64,000 nucleotides of DNA from Capra hircus (lineage: Eukaryota; Chordata; Mammalia; Artiodactyla; Bovidae). A program made the translations under genes and the position numbers. Under the pieces are notes generated by a model. It was given only the letters and a program-made list of their open reading frames with translations, made no database searches and was not told where the DNA came from. The stretch is taken from NCBI RefSeq assembly GCF_001704415.2, contig NC_030827.1, positions 44,706,271 through 44,770,270 of the forward strand, given 5' to 3'. The stretch's first letter is position 1; every line of letters begins with the position of its first letter. Shown piece by piece: positions 48,093-59,693 of the stretch.

Positions 48093-48473
48093 TTAATGTT
48101 ACTTAACTTACAAATTCATGTTTTGCTACACTTAAGAGATGAAGGTAAGTATAAAATTAAAATATGTTTAGATATACAAAATCTCATGGTTTTATCTTTA
48201 TCAAGGAGCTATTGGAGAAACTGCTATATAAAAACTGAAGAATATAAGCCATGTAAGATACCAGATTCAGAACAAAAAATCTCAGTACAAGACAGAGATG
48301 AAGGCAATTCCCCAGATGATTGTGAATGGAATTCCCAAAATAAGAGCCAGCAATCTAGCCTAGGGAACCAATTTTCCAGATCGGGGCAGTTTGGAGGCCC
48401 TGAAAGAGATTTTCTTAAAATGATGAAATTGATCAAATTCCTAATGCAATTATATACATTTGATGTGTGAAAA
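48093..48473. other. Unassigned sequence between two SINEs
   Basis: A plus-strand frame continues out of the SINE to 48470 and is hydrophilic in its last 80 residues, but its start lies within a SINE and I recognise no family. Probably not a gene. Confidence 0.4.
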
Positions 48474-48686
48474 AAGAAAGTGTTAGTCACTCAGTTTTGT
48501 ATGACAATTTATGACCCCATGGACTGTAGCCTGCCAGGCTCCTCTGTCCATGGAATTCTCCAGGCAAGAATACTAGAGTGGGTAGCCATTCCCTTCTCCA
48601 GAGGATCTTCCTGGACCAGGAACTGAACCTGGGTCTCCCACATTGCAGGCAGATTCTTTACTGTCTGAGCCACCAGGGAAGCCCCA
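48474..48686 (-). mobile_element. Bov-tA SINE
   Basis: Complete minus-strand copy ending in 'gccaccagggaagcccc', directly before the LTR start. Confidence 0.93.
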
Positions 48687-48688
48687 GA

Positions 48689-50427
48689 TGTTGTAATGGT
48701 TTTGCCCAGAGCCAGCGTGAGGAACTCCGCCCATGGCAAAGGTCATGAGGAAGCAGGCTTCGGCATATGCAAAGGAGTGATCAAGCCTCAGGAAACCCCC
48801 TGTTCCCAAGCATCTAACCCCAAAACCAGAGTCTACCTACTTTATTGTTTCATGCTCTCACCTATACCTCTGACTTTACGGGGGGCTGACCCCCATTACC
48901 TCTCTCGGAGAAGGAGTTAGCTTACAGCTCCAAGTCAATAAAAATTCCTGGGCGTGACAAGAGTGTTTCAACTTATGAACTCCTCTGAAGGTTATCTAGC
49001 CCGCCTGTACAGGTTTGTCCGGCCACATGTGATTGTTTACAGCCTCCCAATTGTGAGAGGCACGAGATGTTTTAGACTTACTTAAGGCAGATTCTTTTGG
49101 GAAGTTAGAAATTATTAGTATAGTGGGTTGGTAAGGAACTATATTGGTGAAGGGTTTTTCATTTGTTGTGCCAATAATTGCTGCTAATTCCCTGCCCTGG
49201 GTGTGACAAGGGTGTCTCAGGTCAAACCTCTCTGCTTACAGACTAGCTTGTGTGACAACCTCTCAACCATAAACAACACAGAGAGTTTGGAGTATTTTGA
49301 AAATCTTAATTAGCATAGGGCTTTTCTCATTGTTGAGTCAATGATTGCCACCAGGCCTCCATATCCTTAGGCACCTGGGAATATATTAATCAATGCATTT
49401 GGAATATAGAAAAGGAATATAGTAGTTTTTGATGTTAGTGATACTAGACTTTTTGAATTAATTAATTTTCTCTTTTGTTATAGATTACTGTACTTTGTTA
49501 TAAATCACTGTGTCCTTGCTATATAAAAATGTAACTTTATTACTATCTTAATACTAAATAGATCATAAGGGGAACATTGGTGAAGGGTTTTCATTTGTTG
49601 GGCTGATGTTTGCTGCTAAATCTCCATATTCCCTGCCCTTATAATGAATATAACTAGCATATAAGATAAATAAGTATTAATCTTTAAGATTAATCATGTT
49701 AACCTTGGGTTAAATAAATTCCTTTCTTGATTGTAGCTCACTACACCCTCACCCTATAGGAATACAACTTTATTTGGAGGGTGGTGGCTGGTTTAAGAAA
49801 AAACACCCTTGAAAAAAATAAGTTTTTTGGTTATCAGAAAGAAAGGATCATAAAATGTCAGCAGGCCTCATGGCCAGAAGATGATGTAAAACCCCTAAAA
49901 CCTTTTTCTATACATTTATGTGAAGCACCTGATTTTGATAAATGTCAAGACTGCTGACCCCCGAGTGACTCTGTATTTATCCCTATGTATAACAAAAGGT
50001 ATATAAGCAAACCTAAAAAATAAAGAAATAGGATCAGTTTCTGGAAAGACTGATTCCCCCATGTTGTTTCTTTCTTGCTCCCCATTTTTCTGGCTGAATT
50101 CCCATCCGAGCATGGGTGCTCACCATGTCTACTTACTTGCCCCAGTTTTTAAGTTCTATACAAGAAGGAGCCCAAGGAGGAGCACCTTCTGTTAGTCAAG
50201 TGGCACCGGTGGCCCAACGTAGATGGTGCAAATTCCTTGTCTTGGAATTTTATTGGTATTGCACGTAAACCAAGTTATTCAGCCTCTTTTTCTCCACTAA
50301 TATTTCTTACTACACTATCTGTTTCTAATCTCTCTCTATATCTGTAATTAAATAAGTTTTTTCCTAGGACGCCGATTCCGTCCCCACTTTCGAATTACCC
50401 TGGATCCACCGAGTCTGGACCCCAGCA
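48689..50427 (+). mobile_element. Long terminal repeat of an ERV2 (ERVK)-type endogenous retrovirus, solo-type
   Basis: A single LTR of about 1.74 kb that begins TG and ends CA. The U3 part holds repeated phrases: 'cctgggcgtgacaag' (48948-48962) and its near copy at 49196-49210, and 'ggtgaagggtttttcatttg' (49146) with its near copy at 49579. A TATA-like 'tatataag' (50000-50007) and an AATAAA (50019-50024) stand close together, implying a short R as in betaretroviruses. The end, 'ggatccaccgagtctggacc', resembles the BTLTR1 group of cattle as I remember it. No primer-binding site, gag, pol or env follows, so it is a solo LTR or a remnant. I found no target-site duplication; a SINE abuts its left end. 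Confidence 0.75.
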
Positions 50428-50454
50428 TGGTTTGAACTGTGTTACTCAAAGATC

Positions 50455-50865
50455 TGTGCAAGAACTTACCCTGACAACCTATGAATGTGACCTGTTTGGA
50501 AGTGAGATCTTTGCAGTTGTAATTAAGTTAATAATCTTGAGAGAAGCTCTTTTTGGATTTAGGGTGAAAAGAGAGAGAAACTTGAGACACAGAGGTGTAT
50601 GAAAGATGGCTATGTGAAAATAGAGGAAAAGACTAGAGTTATGTGACTCCAAGCCAAGGACCACCAGGCCTCACCAGCAACTGGTATGGCATCACCACAG
50701 CAAGAGGATTACCTTGAGCCTTCCCAGGGGCATGATCCTGCCAACACAATGATTTCAGACTTCTGCTTCCAGAAATCTGGGGGAATAAATATCTGTCATT
50801 TTCAGATACCATGTTTGTGGTAATATGTTATAATGACTTTAGAAAACTGAAACAGATATATACAA
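50455..50865 (+). mobile_element. MaLR-type (MLT1/MST-like) LTR, old
   Basis: Landmarks in order: 'gaatgtgacctgtttggaag', 'gccaaggaccaccaggcctc', 'tttcagacttctgcttccag', 'aatctgggggaataaatatc', and 'catgtttgtggtaatatgtt'. These parallel the ERVL-MaLR LTR 3' half, including the AATAAA. It is diverged. Confidence 0.72.
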
Positions 50866-51782
50866 AAACTAAGCAAAGAAAATCATGATAACTGTTAAGT
50901 CTGGGGAAATCATGAATTTCTGCTAAAAAGGAAAATAATATTATCCAATACTTCATGTAAGTAAAATTTTGATTGCCATCATAATTTCAACACTGAATAT
51001 GAATCTATAGTTCAACCAAAATTAAAATCTAATTATACTTGAGCTGTGGGGAAAGGGAACTGTGCTTGAGTGAAATGGAGTTGGATTGAAACAAAGCAAA
51101 ATTCAGGAAAACAGATTTCAAAAATTGGATATGGGAGGTAACTATTGCCAAGGTTAGAAATGATTAGATTAGTGAAGTATGTAATGGCTAAGATGAGTAA
51201 AAATTAGTGATGATTTCTTATGGGACTAAAATAAATCAAACTATTAAACTTCGTTCTTAAATTTCTGCTAGATTGTCCAGATGATGGCAACTAAATCTTT
51301 CACAGCTTTCTTTGGTATGTGGGTCTACACACTGATTTTTGAGTAATGCTTTTACATAAACATCAACCATATTCATCATCTAAGATTTAGGTTTGATTCA
51401 TTACAATATAATGTAAGAAAACAAGACAGTTAACAGAGTACTTGAAGTACTATGTACTCCGTACTATTGTATTTTAAAGGTTTGAAAACCATTTTTAGAC
51501 AAATGTTTCTCAACATAAAAAAAAATTATTTTCCTCCTAAGGATGCTTTGTAGACATTTTCCCTAATTTCCTCATGAACTTCTAATATGAAGCATATACT
51601 ATTAGTTATATACAGCATGCATACTTTTTGGTTTATATGTAGAACTGTAACTTTTTCACATCTTCCTAAGAACAAATAATAGTCTGTTTAGGGCTGATGT
51701 TGCCCTCATTGAAAACACATTGTTATTGTAGCCTTCCTTATAATTATTATCTAGAATTTTTAATGGGAGCTATTCCTCTTTT
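50866..51782. other. Unassigned AT-rich sequence
   Basis: About 900 bases, nothing recognised. Confidence 0.45.
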
Positions 51783-51994
51783 GTTGGTGTTTAATCATAT
51801 TGTATCTAACTCTTTGTAACCCCATGGGTTCTAGCCTGCCAAGTTCCTCTGTGGGACTTCAAATTTCCCAAGTAAGAATACTGGAGAGGGTTGCCATTTC
51901 CTTCTCTAGGGGATCTTCCCAACCCAACTATGGAACCCATGTCTCCAGCTTAGCAGGTGGATTCTTTATCACTGAGTCACCTGGGAAGCCTCTT
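51783..51994 (-). mobile_element. Bov-tA SINE, diverged
   Basis: Minus-strand copy with many changes; 'actctttgtaaccccatggg' and 'tgagtcacctgggaagcctc' mark its ends. Confidence 0.88.
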
Positions 51995-53582
51995 CATCTT
52001 TATTGAATACTAATATGACCATTTCAATAACAAATGAATTCTACCTTTGTACTTATTTTCAGTTGATATGTAATGCCTGATTCAATTGTTTGTATAATAT
52101 ATATGAATAAAATCAACCTCATACTGATAATATCAAACACAACTGACATAAACTCTTTTAGGGAAAAAGCAAATGACTTGGTAGAAATATAAAAGCTAAA
52201 TGAATGTTCAGTATACTATGACCATGTATTATCATCTTTTCCTCACTGATTGGAGAATTTCAGTTAATTGACTATTAATCAATTATTAACTTGATATCAG
52301 TAGTGGATACTTCCACTGTAAACATGTTTATTCAGTTTGAATTCATTCTTGTGTGTATGTGTGTGTGTGTGTGTGTATGTTTATTTGTGTTTATGTGTGT
52401 ATGTGAGAGAGGTTGATTTAATATGTAAATAAATTTGACTGACCCCAAATCAAAAGAATCGATTGATATTCATTACTTTTCTTGACATTATTTTTAATTT
52501 AAAAATTAACAAAAATATGCATTTTAAATAAATATTTGATTACTGATTCATATTTGTTGGATTGGAGACATGAATGCTAATTAAAATATGAAAAATGTTT
52601 AATATAATTTATCATAGACATAGCTTTTCAATACAAAATCATTTGTTCTTAAATAATTGGGAATACATGTGTAAAATTTTTCTTTTTATTTAAAATATGG
52701 TTACAAGTTATTCTATAAAAAGAAAATAAAAACATTAGTAATTCCATTTAAGCTATCTGCTACAAGTTATTATAGTCATAGATTAAACTTCTAACATACC
52801 ATTCCCTTTTACATAATTGAGGTGAAAATAACAGACTTTTCACATATCACATTTGAAAAATTTTTTTCACTACTAAAATTTTATCCTATTTTATTAGTTG
52901 CTGAATTTAAATTAGACTTTGATCAGCTTATTTTTCAGTCTCCATATTAGTGCAGAGGAATTCAGACAGCTTCATTTATCACAGTGTTAGTGAAGATCTA
53001 TGTAGTTCCATCATAAATGGCTTGTGACTGTCACAGTGGTGCTCTAAATTCAACAGAAGTCATACTATATGAGGTTTCTATACTGTTAGACATATATCTG
53101 AGATTCATACCTTGGAAGGTGTACATCATCATTGTATAACATTATCCCTGAAATATCTTTATACTAAAAATAAAATCACATCAAATTTACAAAAGAAGTC
53201 ATTAAGATATAGTTTTCATACCAATGCAAAAATTTAAAAAATAAATGAAAAAGAAAATATAAATGCTTCTTTATTAATAGAAAATTGAACAAAGGAATGT
53301 TATATCTTTATATGTAATATTTGGAAAGCATCCCAGCCATCTCTAAGTGTCTTCATTGACTATGGATCTTATTCCTCCTCACTCTCATGACTCCTTGATA
53401 AAGGTTATAGAAGTTTGTTGGAGAGGTTACAGAGAGATCATTCTGATCATTTCAAGATCATTCATTTTAAACAGGAAAATAAAAATAAAAGCAAAAGACA
53501 AGTCATGGTTTTACATAAAAAGATTAAAAAAATAAAAGAGTCCTTATAACTTTCTAATATTAAGTATGCATGTGAAGTATGT
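51995..53582. other. Unassigned AT-rich sequence with a (TG)n tract
   Basis: About 1.6 kb. An interrupted (TG)n run lies at 52350-52406. Otherwise nothing recognised. Confidence 0.45.
52350..52406 (+). repeat. (TG)n microsatellite, interrupted
   Basis: TG repeats broken by 'tatg' and 'tttatttg' units. Confidence 0.9.
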
Positions 53583-53802
53583 AACTTCCCAGGTGGTGCA
53601 GTGTTAAAGAACCTGCCTACCAATGCAGGGGACACAAAAGACATGGGTTTGATCCCTGGCTTGGGAAGACGCCCTAGAATAGGAAGTGGCAACCCACTCC
53701 AGTATTCTTGCCTGGAGAATCCCGATAGACAGAGAAGCCTGACAGGCTATAGTCCATGCGGTCACAAAAAGTCGGAAACAGCTGAGCAACTAAGCACAGC
53801 AC
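53583..53802 (+). mobile_element. Bov-tA SINE
   Basis: Head 'acttcccaggtggtgcagtg', B-box region 'gggtttgatccctggcttgg', body to 'gctgagcaactaagcacagc'. Complete. Confidence 0.92.
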
Positions 53803-55735
53803 ACATATATAAGGTATACAGTTACTTTTTGAGTAATTGGTCTTTTATGCCTTACTTTGTTATCATATTTGTAATAGAAATAGCCAATACATTTCATATC
53901 ATTGGAAAAAAAGTATGTTTTTCTTTTATTCCTCCATCAAGCCTTGGGTGTATCTGTGTGTGTGTTTGTGTATATGTGTGTTAGAGAAAGAAAATTGTGG
54001 GGAAGGGGACGAAGAGGAAGAGAATGAAGAGGAAAGGAGATTTGTTGATGCTGTGTTCTAGAGACAGCATTTCCAAACCATCATTTCATTTCTTTACATG
54101 GAATCTAAATTTCCTAAATTTGAGAAAATGAATTTCTAGTGGGTTAAGCGTCTTCTTCATAGATATTTGATCTGTACTTGTTGAATCAATTAAAGTACCC
54201 TAGGCTTTCTGCCTTATAAATCACACTTCACTGAAGTTGAGTTTGTCAGAATATCTAAACTATCAATAGGTTCTTTCTGTGAGACAGTATACTTAAAGTT
54301 GAAGTAGCTTAAAAAATATATATATATATATATATTTTCAAATGTATGCTTTCTTTTAAAGTATAGCCTTATGAAAAATATTATGAGAATTTTATTATTT
54401 AGAAACTAGATTAAACTCACAAAATATTATTTGCTGAAGCTGTCTTGCTGTGGTTATGAGAACCTTCTAATCATAGCTGTTGAAGATGCTGCTGTTATCA
54501 TAGAAGATCACAACTGCATCATTTTGTTATTCACAAGTAATTCCCCCACATTACTGTTAGACCAGAGTCTCCAAACTTCTTTGTCTTGCCTTGATTTTGA
54601 TTTGTACCCAAGTTAATACTCCCCCAATTCTTCAATAAGTTTTGGAAGCTAAGTTTCATTCTCATTTGCAAGAAAGTAAATTGCAGTAATATTCTACATG
54701 TCAGTTTCTTCAAATGAATTGTAATAGGTTCCAGATGAAAGTTCAGAAAAATCTCTCTTGATATTACACTGATATCTTTTTCATTATGCATTGTCACTAA
54801 ATGATGATAAGATAATACTTAGTCTCAACTAAAGACCTGACTTTTCCTAAAAGAGAATCCATGAAACTAATTGTCAATCAAAAATTAGGTTATTAAGACT
54901 ATAGTCAGAAATAAATGATGGTATGAGGAATGAGAATCGTCTGTTCACTACAGTTTGCATTTGTTTCTGTATTCACCTATATTAAAGATGACTATTAAAA
55001 TTATAACTAAAATTCAATATAGTTAATAGAAAACATAGTTTAAAACCATATATGCTTTTGCATAATTTAATTGGGATACATTTCTAAGCAACTTAAAACA
55101 CACACAATTTACACTAATTACATCTTGTCCTGTATGTATAATTTAAATGTTGTTATAATAAAGTACATGTGTACACATACATATTAAAAATCTATGTTTA
55201 GATACATATGTATAAATTATGTCACCCTGAAGATATTGTGTTATGATTTTATTGTTTCCTTCATTTCTGAATATATTATCATTTATAAAAATATACTACT
55301 TAAGAGGTTATGAAAACATACATATTTGCCTAAGGACTAATGTATATAAGTGGAGAAATCACACGTGAAATGTCCAGAGCAGACTATATTGAGGGGAGTA
55401 TCTACTTTTGAAGTAATGATCGTGGGTAGCATTTTTGTATGTGTTTTTTTCACTTTCACAAAATGTATTCACTTGATTTTGGAAGCCTAACTCACTACCA
55501 ACAGACCAACTTATTATATAGATGAAGTATGGGGAAGATTCCTAACCTACTGAGAATTCAGTACTGCAGTTTAAGGTTCAAATTTTAGACGTCTTTTTCA
55601 TAAGTTTTGGAACAGGTTCTAGAGATTGGAAATCTGAAGATCTCCATGAGATGGCCAAATTTTCTTGAAGAGTATAGAGAAAAAACCCACCTATCTGAAT
55701 GCTGTGTGAGTAGGTTTAACTGGCTATGCTGAGTA
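53803..55735. other. Unassigned AT-rich sequence
   Basis: About 1.9 kb. Small simple repeats: TG-rich near 53945-53982, a GA-rich patch near 54005-54040 and a (TA)n run at 54317-54341. No gene or family recognised. Confidence 0.45.
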
Positions 55736-55945
55736 GTTGTTTAGTTGCTCAGTTGTGTCCAACACTTTTGTGATCTCATGTACTGTAACCCACCAAGCTC
55801 CACTGTCCATGGGATTTCCCAGGCAAGAATTCTGATAGGGGTTGTCATTTCCTTCTCCAGAGGATCTTCCCAACACAGAGATCCAACTCTCATCTCCTGC
55901 ACTGGCGGGCAGATTCTTTACCACTGAGGTGCCACGGAAGCCCCT
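55736..55945 (-). mobile_element. Bov-tA SINE
   Basis: Complete minus-strand copy, 'agttgctcagttgtgtccaa' to 'gaggtgccacggaagcccc'. Confidence 0.92.
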
Positions 55946-56027
55946 GAGTAGATATCACCAGTCCCTAAAGGGAGACTGTCTTATTCACCTGCATTGTATG
56001 GCCTGATGAAAATCTACCATCTTATAT

Positions 56028-56260
56028 TGTTGTTCAGTCATGTCTGAGTCTTTGTCCCCTCATGGAGTGCAGCACGCCAGGCTTCCTGTCCTTCACTATC
56101 TCCCAAAGTATGCTCAAATTCATATCCACTGAGTCAATGATTCCATCCAACCATCTCATCCTCTGTCCTCCCCTTCTCCTGCCCCCAATCTTTCCCAGCA
56201 TCAGGGTCTTTTCCAATGAGTCAGTTATTTGCATCTTGTGGCCAAAGTATTGGAGCATTT
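56028..56260 (-). mobile_element. BovB LINE 3' end
   Basis: About 230 bases of the 3' terminus and C-terminal domain, diverged, starting 'tgttgttcagtcatgtctga' and ending 'ggccaaagtattggagca'. Confidence 0.9.
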
Positions 56261-56335
56261 TATATACTTTGCTAACTGACATTATTGCTCTCAACTCTTG
56301 TCCTATCATGTTTGAAAAATGATGATATATTTTTA

Positions 56336-56476
56336 TTCGAGCAATATGAAGGTGCCTCAGAAAGTGGTCTCTTACTGTCCTTGATAGAGAGGTCTCTGAT
56401 TGTCTCTATTCAAGCAATATGAAGGTGTCTCAGAAAGAGGCCTCTTACTGTCCTTAGTAGAGAGGTCTCTGATTGC
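56336..56476 (+). repeat. Tandem duplication, two units of 73 bases
   Basis: The unit 'gcaatatgaaggtg' to 'gagaggtctctgattg' occurs twice with a period of 73 bases (first 'gcaatatg' at 56341, second at 56414). About six differences separate the copies. No gene is associated. Confidence 0.9.
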
Positions 56477-56754
56477 CGGGCCATGGATAGCACTGAATTC
56501 TCTAAAAACGAGTTATAGCTTAAGTCACACTTAAGAGTCATAACCTTCAATATATATATATAAGGGGTCCCAATAGAATGGATGCTGAGCCTCTGAAATG
56601 GGTAAAACCAAGAAAGATTAAAACCACTTTAAGTGAAAACTGAAGAAGAAAAACCTGAATAGGGAGATCCTCATAAGCCTGAAAAAATAAAATAAAATCA
56701 GAGCCCGCAGGCATATATGCAAAGATAATGTAGTAACAAAACACAATTATAAAA

Positions 56755-57902
56755 CAAATGAGATCTAATTAAAATCAAAAGCTTCTGCACAACAAAGGAA
56801 ACTATAAGCAAGGTGAAAAGACAGCCTTCTGAATGGGAGAAAATAATAGCAAATGAAGCAACTGACAAACAACTAATCTCAAAAATATACAAGCAACTTC
56901 TGCAGCTCAATTCCAGAAAAATAAACGACCCAATCAAAAAATGGGCCAAAGAACTAAATAGACATTTCTCCAAAAAAGACATACAGATGGCTAACAAACA
57001 CATAAAAAAGATGCTCAACATCACTCATTATTAGAGAAATGCAAATCAAAACCGCAATGAGGTACCACTTCACACCAGTCAGAATGGCTGCGATCCAAAA
57101 ATCTGCAAGCAATAAATGCTGGAGAGGGTGTGGAGAAAAGGGAGCCCTCCTACACTGTTGGTGGGAATGCAAACTAGTACAGCCACTAGGGAGAACAGTG
57201 TGGAAATTCCTTAAAAAATTGCAAATAGAACTACCTTATGACCCAGCAATCCCACTGCTGGGCATACACACCGAGGAAACCAGAATTGAAAGAGACACAT
57301 GTACCCCAATGTTCATCGCAGCACTGTTTATAATAGCCAGGACATGGAAACAACCTAGATGTCCATCAGCAGATGAATGGATAAGAAAGCTGTGGTACAT
57401 ATACACAATGGAGTATTACTCAGCCGTTAAAAAGAATTCATTTGAATCAGTTCTGATGAGATGGATGAAACTGGAGCCAATTATACAGAGTGAAGTAAGC
57501 CAGAAAGAAAAACACCAATGCAGTATACTAACACATATATATGGAATTTAGGAAGATGGCAATGACGACCCTGTATGCAAGACAGGAAAAAAGACACAGA
57601 TGTGTATAATGGACTTTTGGACTCAGAGGGAGAGGGAGAGGGTGGGATGATTTGGTAGAATGGGAATTCTAACATGTATACTATCATGTAAGAATTGAAT
57701 CGCCAGTCCATGTCTGACGTAGGGTGCAGCATGCTTGGGGCTGGTGCATGGGGATGACCCAGAGAGATGTTGTAGGGGAGGGAGGTGGGAGGGGGGTTCA
57801 TGTTTGGGAACGCATGTAAGAATTAAAGATTTTAAAATTTAAAAAATAAAAAAAATTAAAAAAAATAAAAAAATAAACTGTGAATAAACAGTGTGTTTTA
57901 AA
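56755..57902 (+). mobile_element. L1 LINE, 5'-truncated, 17-base TSD, probable 3' transduction
   Basis: Starts in the last third of ORF2 and includes the C-terminal cysteine region ('CWRGCGEKGALLHCWWECK') and 'DPAIPLLGIH'. One extra A near 57005-57011 ('cataaaaaagatgctc' against 'gatgaaaagatgctc' in the copy at 62 kb) shifts the frame. ORF2 ends near 57551, followed by a 3' UTR with a G-rich stretch and 'gggaacgcatgtaagaatta'. After a first A-rich tail come about 22 extra bases containing AATAAA (57883-57888) and a second A run. Flanks 'aaaacacaattataaaa' at 56738-56754 and 57903-57919 are a perfect 17-base target-site duplication. Recent and non-autonomous. Confidence 0.95.
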
Positions 57903-58049
57903 AAAACACAATTATAAAAATGTTCAAGGAAAATAAAAACAACAATGGGGGCCCTTGAAACTAGAATAAAAGATGTTGAAATCTATGGATATATGATACC
58001 ATAGAGCAAAAAGATGAAGAAATCAAAACCATGATGGAAAATGAAAGAG

Positions 58050-58340
58050 GCATTATAATACAATACAGTGTTGTTAATCACAGACACACTGTTGTACAAC
58101 AGATCTAGAGAGGACATTCAGCTTGCATAACTGAAACACTATGCCATCTGAACTGAAACGCCCTGTTTCCCTCACTCCCTAGCCCTTGGCAACCAACGTT
58201 CTACTCTGCTTCTGAGTGTGATTATTTTGAACTCTTCAGCTTAGTGGAATCATGTAGCTTTTGTCTTTCTGTGACTGACTTATTTCACTTAGCATAATAT
58301 TCTCCAGGTTCATCTGTAGTACTGTTTAAAATAAAATGCA
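58050..58340 (-). mobile_element. Old mammalian L1 fragment, antisense 3' region
   Basis: The passages 'ttggcaaccaacgttctact', 'gcttttgtctttctgtgact' and 'tttcacttagcataatattc' follow the antisense of ancient L1. It is short and diverged. The preceding part 57920-58049 and the following part 58341-58732 are unassigned. Confidence 0.7.
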
Positions 58341-58732
58341 AAACTTGCTAGAATAATCTGTAGAATCCCATGTCTATTAAAATTAAGAAGATAAAAATAT
58401 AGAAATCTCAAAGCTAGTATTATTTGTATTGGTATGGATCAGAAAAATAGCAGCAATAGCAACAACAAATTATAAGTATTTGAATTCATAAGGGTTTTTT
58501 TTTTTCATTATAAAATCATTTGGACATGTATGGCACTGGAAGTCTCAATGCAAAGATTACTGACAAAGTGTCTTTCTACGATTACACCAGACTATGTCAC
58601 TCTCTTGGTTTTGATCCTGAAACTACCTTTCTAGAGTTTTCATAACGTAATCTCAGGATGAGCTCACACTTTTTGGCTTATCCTGAAAAGGCTTCCTTTT
58701 AGTTAAGTACTTATACCTCTGTATAGTCCAAG

Positions 58733-58956
58733 CTGGACTTCCCAGATGGTGTTAATGGTAAAGAACCTGCCTGCCAATGCAGGAGACATAAGAAATGTGG
58801 GTTTGATCCCTGGGTTGGGAAGATCCCCTAGAGGAAGGTATGGAAACCCACTCCAGTATTCTTGCTTGGAGAATCCCATGGACAGAGGAGCTTCGTAGGT
58901 TATATTCCATTGGGTTCCACAGGGTCTGACGTGACTGAAACAACTTAGCAAGCACC
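58733..58956 (+). mobile_element. Bov-tA SINE
   Basis: Head 'ggacttcccagatggtgtta', B-box region 'gggtttgatccctgggttgg', body to 'gaaacaacttagcaagcacc'. It stands directly before a BovB. Confidence 0.92.
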
Positions 58957-58976
58957 CACTTATAGTCAAAGCTATG

Positions 58977-59010
58977 TTTTGTTTGTTTGTTTGTTTGTTT
59001 GTTTTGTTTT
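58977..59010 (+). repeat. (GTTT)n microsatellite in BovB
   Basis: About eight GTTT units within the BovB phrase that normally reads 'gctatggtttttccagtagt'. It arose by expansion of the T-rich stretch. Confidence 0.9.
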
Positions 59011-59277
59011 TCCCATAGTCATGTACAGATGTGAGAGCTGAACCGTAAAGAAGGCTGGGTGGTGAAAAATTAGTGCTTTCAAACTGTGGTGCTGGGGAAG
59101 ACTCTTGAGAGACCTTTGGACAGCAAGGAGATTAAACCCATAAATCCTAAAGGAAATCAACACTGAATATTCATTGGAAGGTCTGATGCTGCAAATGAAG
59201 CTCCAGTACTTTGGTTACCTGATACAACGAGCCAACTCATTGGAAAAGACGCTGATGTTAGGAAAGATTGAGGGCAG

Positions 59278-59470
59278 TCCTGTCCTACTCTTTTTGACCC
59301 CATGGACTGTAGCCTACCAGGCTCCTCCCTCCATAGAATTCTCCAGGCAAGAGTACTGGAGTGGGTTGCCATTTCCTTTTCCAGGGGATCCTCCTGACCC
59401 AGGGATCAAACCCTGGTCTCCTGCATTTCAGGCAGACACTTTAACCTCTGAGCCACCAGGGAAGTCCAGT
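59278..59470 (-). mobile_element. Bov-tA SINE nested in BovB, flanked by 60-base direct repeats
   Basis: Minus-strand copy, body 'ccatggactgtagcctacca' to head 'gagccaccagggaagtcc'. The BovB stretches 59218-59277 and 59471-59530 on its two sides are the same 60 bases with three differences. That is several times longer than the usual 8-20 bases. Confidence 0.93.
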
Positions 59471-59693
59471 CCTGATACAAAGAGCCAACTCATTGGAAAA
59501 GACCCTGATGTTGGGAAAGATTGAGGGCAGGAGGAGAAGGGGGTGACAGAGAATGAGATGGTTGGATGGCATCATTGACTCAATGGACATGAATTTGAGC
59601 AAGCTCCGGGAGTTCGTGATGGACAGGAAAGCCTGGCGTGTTGCAGTCCATGGGGTTACAAAGAGTTGGACATGACTGAGCAATTGAACTGAA

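Larger units (their letters stand above)
58963..59693 (+). mobile_element. BovB LINE 3' part, interrupted by SINE and 60-base duplication
   Basis: The C-terminal domain of BovB from 'tagtcaaagctatgtttt' to the terminal 'gagcaattgaactgaa'. A (GTTT)n run lies at its start (58977-59010). A minus-strand Bov-tA interrupts it, and 60 bases of BovB are present on both sides of that SINE. No RT domain remains. Confidence 0.9.

Noticed and set aside
47961..48470. A 169-residue plus-strand frame
   Set aside because: Its first third is antisense SINE sequence and the rest has no recognisable family, so I do not call a gene.
57039..57551. A 170-residue frame with a cysteine-rich motif that looks like a zinc finger gene
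   Set aside because: It is the C-terminal end of L1 ORF2, cut from the rest by a one-base shift and a 5' truncation.
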